Origin: Hamadaea sp.
Lineage (GTDB): Bacteria > Actinomycetota > Actinomycetes > Mycobacteriales > Micromonosporaceae
Assembly (NCBI RefSeq): GCF_013362815.1
Contig: NZ_JABFVK010000015.1
Coordinates: 248,001 to 312,000 of the forward strand
Direction of reading: 5' to 3'
DNA length: 64,000 nt
The first letter of the stretch is position 1. Every line of letters begins with the position of its first letter. The position numbers were made by a program, and so were the translations under genes. Shown in pieces: positions 57,179 to 64,000 of the stretch. The notes under the pieces are model-generated. The model saw only the letters and a list, made by a program, of their open reading frames with translations. It did no database searches and was not told where the DNA came from.

Positions 57179-57903
57179 GGGTTGTCCTGGAGATAGGCGA
57201 GCTGCGACCGGACGGTCCATTCGGCGGCCATCCGGACACCGGGGTCGACGTCGGCGTACACGATCCGGACGACGTCCTCGGGCGTCTCCGCTCCTTGGCG
57301 CAGCGCGTCGCGGACCTGGTCGAGCCGTTCCAGACGGTGCTGGAGCAGCCAAGTCGCCGCCGCGGCGCAGTCGGGCAGGATCGGGCCGTGGCCCGGCAGA
57401 ACGACGACGCCTTCGAGCTCGGTCAGGGTCTTCAAGGTCTCCAGGTACGCACCGACGTCGCCGTCCGGCCACATGACGACGCTGCTGCCCCGCCCGAGGA
57501 TGGTGTCCCCGGTGAAGACCACGCGGTCACCGCCCCGGTCGACGAGGAAGGAGACGGAGTCGCTGGTATGCCCCGGGCTCGGCAGCACGGTCGTGCCCTC
57601 GATCACCTCGGCGACCCGCGCCGGGGCGATGTCCTCGGCCCCGGTCAACTCGACGAGCCGGGGGACGCCCTCCACGTGGTCGATGTGACCATGCGTGATC
57701 GTCGTGAACCGAATCGGGCCGATCGCGCGGAGGTGATCGTCGTCCGCCGGGCCGGGATCGATCGCCAGTACGCCGTCCACGACCCAGGTGTTGGTGCCTT
57801 CCAGGGTCATGGGAGAAGAGTTGGGCGCGAGCAAATGCCGGACAAACCCGGGCAGACCGGACTCCGGTCCCCACCCCGCTCGCGCCCCGACCCCATTAGT
57901 CAC
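57175..57903 (-). CDS. MBL-fold metallo-hydrolase (LACTB2-like)
   Basis: 242 residues. The metal site is THGHIDHVEG (about 69-78), with downstream His in PSPGHTSDSV and PGHGPI and Asp in VFTGDTILG. The early MTLEGTNTWVV segment is the usual start of this subgroup. Its position corresponds to Rv3677c. GTG 57903. It begins the unit MBL-cyclase-kinase. Confidence 0.9.
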   Translation of the reverse strand: MTNGVGARAGWGPESGLPGFVRHLLAPNSSPMTLEGTNTWVVDGVLAIDPGPADDDHLRAIGPIRFTTITHGHIDHVEGVPRLVELTGAEDIAPARVAEVIEGTTVLPSPGHTSDSVSFLVDRGGDRVVFTGDTILGRGSSVVMWPDGDVGAYLETLKTLTELEGVVVLPGHGPILPDCAAAATWLLQHRLERLDQVRDALRQGAETPEDVVRIVYADVDPGVRMAAEWTVRSQLAYLQDNP

Positions 57904-58009
57904 GTCACGATGTTACGTCGCTCTCAGCGACGCTCCTCACCTGCTTTTCCGCCCGATGAGACGGTGACCTCTTCCGTCCGATGACGCGACCACGCGCAGC
58001 AGCAGGCGG

Positions 58010-58492
58010 CTACTCGGCGACCTCGGCGATGACGTCCACCTCGACCGGCGCACCGAGCGGCAGCTCGCTTACGCCCACCGCACTGCGGGCGTGCCGGCCC
58101 GCCTCCCCGAAGACCGCGCCGAACAGCTCGGAAGCGCCGTTGATGACGCCCGGCTGGCCGGTGAAGCCCTCGGCGCTCGCCACGAACCCGCCGACCTTGA
58201 CGATCTTGACGACCTTCTCCAGGCCGACCAGCGAGTCGATGGCGGCCAGCGCGTTCAGCGCACACCGCGCCGCCAGTTCCTTGGCCTGCTCGGGCGAGAC
58301 GTCCGCCCCGACCTTGCCGGTCGCGAGCAGCTTTCCGTCGGCCATCGGCAGCTGGCCGGAGACGTAGACGTGGTTGCCGGACTGCACCGCCGGGACGTAC
58401 GCCGCCACCGGGGGCACGACGTCGGGCAGAGTCAGGCCGAGCTCGGCCAGCCGGTCGAACGGGTTCACCCCGGACGCGGGAACCTCGGACAT
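58010..58492 (-). CDS. RidA-family protein
   Basis: 160 residues of the RidA/YjgF family, whose archetype hydrolyses reactive 2-aminoacrylate and other enamines or imines. VYVSGQLPM, KVGADVSPEQAKELAARCALNALAAI and ARSAVGVSELPLGAPVEVDVIAE are the conserved stretches; the Arg in the ARSAVGV strand is kept. ATG 58492 overlaps the stop of the DUF4177 gene (TGATG), with AAGGAGG upstream. It corresponds to Rv3678c. Confidence 0.92.
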   Translation of the reverse strand: MSEVPASGVNPFDRLAELGLTLPDVVPPVAAYVPAVQSGNHVYVSGQLPMADGKLLATGKVGADVSPEQAKELAARCALNALAAIDSLVGLEKVVKIVKVGGFVASAEGFTGQPGVINGASELFGAVFGEAGRHARSAVGVSELPLGAPVEVDVIAEVAE

Positions 58493-58662
58493 CACGCCTC
58501 CTTGGGTCGCTTCATGTACGCGACCAGTTGCTCGGGATTGGGACCGGGCACGACGGCGACTAGTTCCCAGCCGTCGGCGCCCCAGTTGTCCAGGATCTGC
58601 TTCGTGGCGTGCACCAGCAGGGGCACGGTGGCATATTCCCACTTCGTGATGGAGACCGTCAT
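58492..58662 (-). CDS. Small DUF4177-type protein
   Basis: 56 residues: KWEYATVPLLVHATKQILDNWGADGWELVAVVPG is the DUF4177 pattern (WEY near the start, GWELV in the middle). Function unknown. An in-frame ATG at 58680 would add six residues; neither start has a strong ribosome site. Coupled to the RidA gene, as Rv3678A is to Rv3678c. Confidence 0.85.
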   Translation of the reverse strand: MTVSITKWEYATVPLLVHATKQILDNWGADGWELVAVVPGPNPEQLVAYMKRPKEA

Positions 58663-58773
58663 GAGGAACAAGGTATCCATCACGACCGGCCGGTGAGACA
58701 GCGGGACGCGGGCTGCGCCGGGTTGTCCGGGGCCGATATGCTGGGCCGCCTTACGACACTGGGGAGCAGAGCA

Positions 58774-59865
58774 ATGACCGACCCGAACCGACCGTCGGAG
58801 GAGAATCCGGCGCCGGGCAGCTACCCGCCGCCCGCCGACCCGTTCGCCACAGGTGGGTACCCGGAGCACACTCCGTCCTCCGGTCAGCCTGCCTACCCGA
58901 CCAGCCCAGCGACTCCGTCGAGCCCGGCTCAGCCGCCGGCCTACCCGACGGCTCCGGAGCAGCAGCAGTACGCCCAGCCCGCGCAGCCTCCGGCGTACGG
59001 ACAGCAGCCGGGGCAGCCGGCCCCGCAGTACAGCCAGCCCACCTTCGAGCAGCAGCCGCAGTACGGCCAGCCCGCCCAGCCGGCCCAGCCCCCGGCGTAC
59101 GGGCAGCCGGCGCAGCCGCCCGCGTACCCGGCGACCACTCCGCCGACCACGCAACTGCCGCAGTACGGCCAGCCCGCCCAGCCCCCGGCGTACGGGCAGC
59201 AGCCGGGGCAGCCGCAGTACAACCCGGGCGCCGCTCAGGTGCCTCCGGCGTACGGGACGCCGCCGACTTCGGGCGGTCCCACGTCGGGTAGTGGCTACCC
59301 GGCCGGCGGCGCGTACCCGACCTCCGGTCAGGCGTACCCCACCACCGGGCAGACCTTCCCCGGTGCCGGCTACCCCACGACCGGCTTCCCCGGTCAGCCC
59401 GAGCAGCCGAAGAAGAAGAGCAAGGCCGGAATTATCATCGGCATCACGCTCGCCGTCGTGCTGGTGCTCTGCCTCGGCGGCGGCGTCGGTGCGTACTTCC
59501 TGCTGAAGAAGACCGACCAGGGCGGGCAGGGCGCGGCCGACCCGAAGGCCGCGGCGACCGCCTTCCTGAAGGCGTTCTACGAGGACCAGAGCGCGGCCGA
59601 CGCGGAGAAGACCATCTGCGCGCAGGCGCGTGACTCCAAGACGATCACCCAGCAGATCGACGCGATCAAGAACCTCGGCCAGACCTACTCCAAGCCGGCC
59701 TTCACCTGGGACACCCCGGCGGTCAGCGACACCACGGAGAAGGACGCCAAGGTGACCGTCAAGCTCACCATGACCACGGCCGATGAGAAGGTCAGCAAGC
59801 AGGAACTCGTGCTGACCACGATCAACGACCAGGGCTGGTGGGTCTGCGACGTGCAGTCGAAGTAA
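58774..59865 (+). CDS. Pro/Gln/Tyr-rich single-pass membrane protein
   Basis: 363 residues. The first 210 are low-complexity repeats of P-A-Y-G-Q, then PKKKSK, one membrane helix (about 224-245, IIIGITLAVVLVLCLGGGVG) and an extracytoplasmic domain of about 110 residues with a Cys pair (TICAQ, WVCDV) resembling DUF4878-type folds. Role unknown. ATG 58774 follows GGGGAG by seven bases. Its YG/YP repeats use TAC and CCG codons throughout, a useful contrast with dacB. Confidence 0.85.
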   Translation: MTDPNRPSEENPAPGSYPPPADPFATGGYPEHTPSSGQPAYPTSPATPSSPAQPPAYPTAPEQQQYAQPAQPPAYGQQPGQPAPQYSQPTFEQQPQYGQPAQPAQPPAYGQPAQPPAYPATTPPTTQLPQYGQPAQPPAYGQQPGQPQYNPGAAQVPPAYGTPPTSGGPTSGSGYPAGGAYPTSGQAYPTTGQTFPGAGYPTTGFPGQPEQPKKKSKAGIIIGITLAVVLVLCLGGGVGAYFLLKKTDQGGQGAADPKAAATAFLKAFYEDQSAADAEKTICAQARDSKTITQQIDAIKNLGQTYSKPAFTWDTPAVSDTTEKDAKVTVKLTMTTADEKVSKQELVLTTINDQGWWVCDVQSK

Positions 59866-59893
59866 CAAATGCTCAACAGGTAGCCTCAGCAGT

Positions 59894-60877
59894 GTGACTG
59901 CCTCGGCTCCAAGTGACGGGCCGGCCGCCAACCAGTGGCCGGCCCGCCTCCATGTGGTCACCGGTAAGGGCGGGGTCGGCAAGACCACCGTCGCCGCCGC
60001 GCTGGCGCTCGCGCTGGCCGCGGGCGGACGGCGGACCCTGCTCGTCGAGGTCGAGGACCGGCAAGGCATCGCGCAGTTGTTCGATCGCAGCCCGCTCCCC
60101 TACGAGGAGCGCACGATCGCGACGACGCCCGGCGGCGGGGAGGTCAAGGCTTTGGCCGTCGACCCCGAAGAAGCGCTGCTGGAGTACCTCACGCTCTTCT
60201 ACCACCTGGGCGCGGCCGGCCGGGCCTTGCGGAAGGTCGGCGCGATCGACTTCGCCACCACCATCGCCCCCGGCCTCCGGGACGTGCTGCTGACCGGCAA
60301 GGTCAAGGAGGCCACCACCCGGACCGACAGCCAGGGCAAACGGGTCTACCACGCGGTCGTCCTGGACGCACCGCCCACCGGCCGGATCGGGCGCTTCCTC
60401 AACGTCACCGCCGAGGCCGCGAAACTGGCCAAGATGGGGCCGATCAAGACCCAGAGCGAGGGCGTCGCCGCCCTCTTGCGCTCCCCGATGACCGCAGTCC
60501 ATCTGGTCACCCTGCTCGAGGAGATGCCCGTCCAGGAGACCCTCGACGCCGCGCAAGAGCTGCGCGGCCTGGGCATTCCGGTGGGCAAGGTGATCGTCAA
60601 CGGCGCGCATCCGCCGTTGCTTGAAGGGGTACGCAAAGTGACGCAGGCGGAGCTCCGGCGAGGTCTGGCCGCAGCCGGGCTGGCGACCGACCGGCCGACC
60701 GTCGTCGGGCTGCAGGAGCAGGCGCAGGCCTATCTGGCCCGGCGCTCGGTCGAGACGGAGCTGCGGGGCGAGCTGGACGAGATCGGCCGCCCGGTCGTCG
60801 AGCTGCCACTCCTCCCGGGCGGCATCGACTTCGCCGCGTTGCGCGAGATCGGCAGCCTTCTCGGAGCCGCCGCATGA
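59894..60877 (+). CDS. ArsA/GET3-like ATPase, first of a pair
   Basis: 327 residues. Deviant Walker A GKGGVGKTT (24-32), then LVEVEDRQGIAQLF and VVLDAPPTGRIGRF. Cytosolic SIMIBI ATPase. In mycobacteria the paired homologues (Rv3679/Rv3680) form a complex implicated in stress or drug tolerance. GTG 59894. Overlaps the next gene by four bases. Confidence 0.92.
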   Translation: MTASAPSDGPAANQWPARLHVVTGKGGVGKTTVAAALALALAAGGRRTLLVEVEDRQGIAQLFDRSPLPYEERTIATTPGGGEVKALAVDPEEALLEYLTLFYHLGAAGRALRKVGAIDFATTIAPGLRDVLLTGKVKEATTRTDSQGKRVYHAVVLDAPPTGRIGRFLNVTAEAAKLAKMGPIKTQSEGVAALLRSPMTAVHLVTLLEEMPVQETLDAAQELRGLGIPVGKVIVNGAHPPLLEGVRKVTQAELRRGLAAAGLATDRPTVVGLQEQAQAYLARRSVETELRGELDEIGRPVVELPLLPGGIDFAALREIGSLLGAAA

Positions 60878-61983
60878 CCTCTTTGCAGCCGGTGCTCGAT
60901 GTGGACGAGGTGCTCGGCGATCCGGAGATCCGCATCGTCGTCTGCTGCGGCTCGGGTGGGGTCGGCAAGACGACGACGGCCGCCGCGTTGGCGCTGCGCG
61001 CCGCGGAGAAGCACGGACGGCGTACGGTCGTGCTCACGATCGACCCGGCTCGCCGGTTGGCCCAGTCGCTCGGCCTGACCGAGCTGGACAACACGCCGCG
61101 AGTGGTCCCCGGCCTCGACGGGGACGCCGGTGAGCTCAGCGCCATGATGCTCGACATGAAGCGCACGTTCGACGAGATCGTCGCGGCGCACACCGAGCCG
61201 AAGCGGGCGGCCGAGATCTTCGCCAACCCCTTCTATCAGGCGATGAGCTCCACCTTCTCCGGTACGCAGGAGTACATGGCGATGGAGAAGCTGAGCCAGC
61301 TCCGGGCGGCCGACGAGTGGGACCTGATCGTCGTCGACACCCCGCCGTCGCGGTCCGCTTTGGACTTCCTCGACGCGCCGGCTCGCCTCGGCCGCTTCCT
61401 CGACGGGCGGATGCTGCGCTTGCTGCTCGCCCCGGCCAAGGCCGGTGGCCGAAGCATGTTCTCCCTGGTCACCGCCGGTTTCGGGGTGGTCTCCAAGACC
61501 GTGCAGAAGATCCTCGGCGCGCAGTTGCTCTCCGACTTGTCGGGCTTCGTCTCGGCGCTCGACTCGATGTTCGGCGGTTTCCGCGAACGGGCCGAGAAGA
61601 CCTATCGCGTCCTGCAAGATCCGCAGACGGCCTTCCTGGTCGTGGCCGCGCCCGAACCCGACGCCGTACGCGAGGCCGCCTTCTTCGCTTCGCGGTTGGG
61701 CGTCGAACGGATGCCGCTGGCCGGTCTGGTGCTCAATCGCGTACACCATTGTCTGATCGATCTGGACGCGGACAGCGCGCTGGCGGCGGCGGACGAGCTG
61801 GCGGGCGTCTCTGACGTGACCGCGGACGCCCTGCGGATCCACGCGGCGATCGCGGCGCAGGCGGCCCGGGAGCGCGCGGTGATCTCGCGTTTCACGAGCG
61901 AGTTCGGCGACGTGCCGGTGCTGGAGATCGAGGCGCAGGCGACCGACGTGCACGACCTGGACGGGCTGCGCGCCATCTTCTAG
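60874..61983 (+). CDS. ArsA/GET3-like ATPase, second of a pair
   Basis: 369 residues. The P-loop reads CGSGGVGKTTT (25-35): the first Lys of the usual GKGGVGKT is Ser, so the intermolecular Lys contact typical of GET3/ArsA may come from the partner. TIDPARRLAQSLGL, VDTPPSRSALDFLDAP and GLVLNRVHH are conserved. ATG 60874 overlaps the first gene's stop. It ends 18 bases from the convergent PBP stop; no whiB gene lies between, unlike in M. tuberculosis. Confidence 0.92.
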   Translation: MTSLQPVLDVDEVLGDPEIRIVVCCGSGGVGKTTTAAALALRAAEKHGRRTVVLTIDPARRLAQSLGLTELDNTPRVVPGLDGDAGELSAMMLDMKRTFDEIVAAHTEPKRAAEIFANPFYQAMSSTFSGTQEYMAMEKLSQLRAADEWDLIVVDTPPSRSALDFLDAPARLGRFLDGRMLRLLLAPAKAGGRSMFSLVTAGFGVVSKTVQKILGAQLLSDLSGFVSALDSMFGGFRERAEKTYRVLQDPQTAFLVVAAPEPDAVREAAFFASRLGVERMPLAGLVLNRVHHCLIDLDADSALAAADELAGVSDVTADALRIHAAIAAQAARERAVISRFTSEFGDVPVLEIEAQATDVHDLDGLRAIF

Positions 61984-62001
61984 CGCGCAGCCCGCGGATC
62001 G

Positions 62002-64000
62002 CTATGGCGCGGTCTGGATCGGGTCCTCTGGTACGCAGAACGGCGGGCAGAGCCAGGTCGTCACGCCGTCGTTGCGACCTGGTGGCTTGGTCGGGCCGCC
62101 GGGACCACCCGGACCACCGCCGCCACCCGCGCTGATCTGCAGCGTGACGTTGCTGCCCTTGCTCGTCGAGCCGTCGGGGCTGGTGCCTGCCACAGTGCCG
62201 GCCGGGCAGGCCGACGGGACCGGCTTCTTGTCGACGTCGACCGTGAAGCCCTTGCCCTTCAGAATCGACGTCGCCTCAGGCACGGACTTGCAGGTCACAC
62301 TGGGGATGCTGACCTTCGTACCGAAGGCGATCTTGGAGCTCGGCTTGTCGAACTGGATCGACGGCTTGCCCTTCATGGCGTCCTTGAGCGTGTACGTCAC
62401 CGCCGGGTTCACCACTTCTTTGTGCGGATCCTTGCCACCGAGATTGCCCCGGCTGACGTTGTTGTGAATGTAATCCGGGTCGGCCACGATGCCGGCGACC
62501 GAGAGCTGCTTGGTGGTGATCATGAACGACGCGGTGCGCTCGTCGTCGGTGGTCCCGGTCTTGCCGGCGATCGGCTTGCCGACGATGCCGTGAGTCGTCC
62601 GGGCGGTGCCGTCCTGGCACTTGCCCCACAGCGAGTCGTCGCCCACCGGGCACCGCGCGGCATCGATCGCCGCCCGCGCCACGTCCACCTTGACCCGCTG
62701 CTCACATCGGGGGTTCGCGACGTCGAGGCTCGTCCCGTTGTGGTCGATGATCGCCTCGACCGGGATCGGCTGGCAGTACTTGCCGTCCGCGGCCAGCGTC
62801 GCGAGCGCGTTGGCCATCTCCATCGGCGTGTTCTCGGTGACGCCGAGAGTGAACGCGCCCCAGGCGTCCGGGTGCGCCGCGTAGTAGGCGTCGTCGCAGC
62901 ACTTCGTCGCGTTGCCCCGGAACGTCAACCCGAGTTCCTTGGCTGCGGCGACCGCCTTCTCCGGCCCGACCTTCTGGATCAAGGCGGCGAAGTAGGTGTT
63001 CACCGAGCGGCCGAAGCCCGACCACATGTTGCGTACGCCGTTCATCCAGCTCGGGTTTGCGTTGACCGGGCACCAGTACCCGCCGCAGCTGGCCGGGCCG
63101 GACGCCACCGGGTACTTCGAGATGAACGGGCTGACGGCGTTGATCGTGTAGTCGAGTGGGTAGCCGTTCTCCAACGCCGCGACCATGGTGAAGAACTTGA
63201 AGGTCGAACCGAACTGGTACCCGTACTGCTCGCCGCTCATCAGCGGGTTCACCGTGTTCGGATAGGTGCCCCGGATGCCCCGCTTCGACTTCACCGGGTC
63301 GGTCGACAGGCCGTTCTTCGGGTTGGTCACGTCGTCGATCTTGAAGTTGCGGTTCACCGCCATCGAGCGGACCTTGCCCGTGCCGGGCTCGACCGAAACG
63401 ACCATCAGCGCGTGCTTCTTACCGGTCGCCAGGTACTTCTCGACGTTTTTCTTCGAGGCCTGCTGAGTGTTCACGTCCAGCGAAGAAATGATCTTGTAGC
63501 CGCCGGTCTTCAGCGCCCGCTCGCGCTCGTAGGAGTTCGCCCCGAACGCCGGCTCGTTCATCCACCAGCGCTGCAGGAAGTCGCAGAAGAACCCGGCGCT
63601 GACGACCAGCGTCGCCGTGCAGCCGTTGGGGGCCGGCTTGCCGGTGATCTTCAGGTCGATCGCCTTCGCCTGGGTCGCCTGCTGAGCCGAGATCGCCCCG
63701 ATCTCGAGCATCTGGTCGATGACCCAGTCCCGCCGGTTCTTGCCGTTCGTGTACGCCGTCTCGTCGGTGGAGCCGTCGTCCATCACCGGGTTGTAGTTGC
63801 TCGGCGACTTGACGAGGCCGGCCAGGAACGCAGCCTCCTCGATCGTCAGGTCCTTGGGCTCCTTGCCGAAGTACACCTGCGACGCGGCATAGATCCCGTA
63901 CGCGTGGTTGCCGAAGTACGCGATGTTGAGGTAGCCCTCGAGGATCTGGTCCTTGGTCAGCTTCTTCTCGATCGCCAGCGAGTACTTCACCTCGCGGAGC
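62002..64000 (-). CDS. Class A penicillin-binding protein, PonA2-like, partial (5' end off window)
   Basis: The frame stays open to the right edge, so the N-terminus is missing. Seen: the last part of the GT51 transglycosylase domain (KDQILEGYLNIAYFG, LTIEEAAFLAGLVKSPSNYNP), then a transpeptidase domain with GSTFK (SxxK), GRSVNTYFA (SxN) and AGKTGTTDD (KTG), one PASTA-like domain near SVPEATSILKGKGF and a Gly/Pro-rich tail. Several cysteines in the transpeptidase domain (CGGYWC, KCCDD) may form disulfides. Position matches Rv3682 (ponA2). It polymerises and cross-links peptidoglycan. Confidence 0.94.
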   Translation of the reverse strand, partial: LREVKYSLAIEKKLTKDQILEGYLNIAYFGNHAYGIYAASQVYFGKEPKDLTIEEAAFLAGLVKSPSNYNPVMDDGSTDETAYTNGKNRRDWVIDQMLEIGAISAQQATQAKAIDLKITGKPAPNGCTATLVVSAGFFCDFLQRWWMNEPAFGANSYERERALKTGGYKIISSLDVNTQQASKKNVEKYLATGKKHALMVVSVEPGTGKVRSMAVNRNFKIDDVTNPKNGLSTDPVKSKRGIRGTYPNTVNPLMSGEQYGYQFGSTFKFFTMVAALENGYPLDYTINAVSPFISKYPVASGPASCGGYWCPVNANPSWMNGVRNMWSGFGRSVNTYFAALIQKVGPEKAVAAAKELGLTFRGNATKCCDDAYYAAHPDAWGAFTLGVTENTPMEMANALATLAADGKYCQPIPVEAIIDHNGTSLDVANPRCEQRVKVDVARAAIDAARCPVGDDSLWGKCQDGTARTTHGIVGKPIAGKTGTTDDERTASFMITTKQLSVAGIVADPDYIHNNVSRGNLGGKDPHKEVVNPAVTYTLKDAMKGKPSIQFDKPSSKIAFGTKVSIPSVTCKSVPEATSILKGKGFTVDVDKKPVPSACPAGTVAGTSPDGSTSKGSNVTLQISAGGGGGPGGPGGPTKPPGRNDGVTTWLCPPFCVPEDPIQTAP

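Noticed and set aside
57179-57472. N-terminal extension of the cyclase/ATPase gene to 57472
   Set aside because: It would lie inside the MBL-fold gene and is Arg-rich nonsense; GTG 57178 opens directly on the zinc ribbon and overlaps the stop as GTGA.
58663-60069. Upstream extension of the DUF4177 frame to 60069 (525 codons)
   Set aside because: The extension is a shadow of the Pro-rich membrane protein and ArsA gene; only the last 56 residues resemble a protein family.

Overview
The window looks like the chromosome of a GC-rich actinobacterium, probably a filamentous or Micromonosporaceae-type organism. The evidence is frequent GTG/TTG starts, translationally coupled genes, a chaplin-type surface protein, a mycosin/EccC/EccD type VII secretion block, a FtsH-Hpt-FolE cluster, and a gene order near 41-64 kb that matches the Mycobacterium tuberculosis Rv3671c-Rv3682 neighbourhood (marP, NUDIX, tlpA-like, nth, crp, MBL-fold, RidA, DUF4177, two ArsA-like ATPases, PonA-type PBP). 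The genus is an inference; no rRNA or tRNA gene was seen.

Region 1 (1-17,583) is an accessory island, visibly poorer in GC than the rest and packed with DNA-processing enzymes. A leftward, overlapping gene train encodes a 1606-residue HSP90-type ATPase fused to an SF2 helicase, a UvrD-type SF1 helicase, a DrmA-like SF2 helicase, a DrmB-like DUF1998 protein and, cut by the left edge, a Vsr mismatch endonuclease. A divergent rightward train encodes an XRE-HTH/GHKL ATPase, two unassigned proteins and a C5-cytosine methyltransferase homologue whose catalytic Pro-Cys motif reads Glu-Arg. The shared 418-bp intergenic region holds inverted repeats and an extended -10 promoter. I read the whole as a composite DISARM-related defence system that I cannot match to a named type. 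It is the best candidate here for an undescribed system.

Region 2 (17.8-22.4 kb) has an FtsK/SpoIIIE-type ATPase coupled to a membrane protein and a small helical protein, then an AbiEi-like protein. Region 3 (22.4-34.6 kb) is housekeeping: folE, ftsH, hpt, a large secreted subtilase and dacB on the minus strand, then ppa, a zincin-like protein and tilS on the plus strand. Relative to M. tuberculosis, the zincin-tilS pair appears to have been moved and inverted. The 5' part of dacB carries a tight row of DnaA-box sequences made with rare codons.

Region 4 (34.6-41.5 kb) is a reduced type VII secretion locus (eccC, eccD, mycP). Region 5 (41.6-64 kb) holds marP-NUDIX-tlpA-nth, capA, cbiZ, crp, a chaplin, a two-subunit acyl-CoA carboxylase, a Ser/Thr kinase, a cyclase/ATPase regulator, MBL-fold, RidA and DUF4177 genes, a Pro-rich membrane protein, paired ArsA ATPases and a PBP running off the right edge. 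Two families of dispersed palindromic intergenic elements and several tandem repeats lie between the genes.
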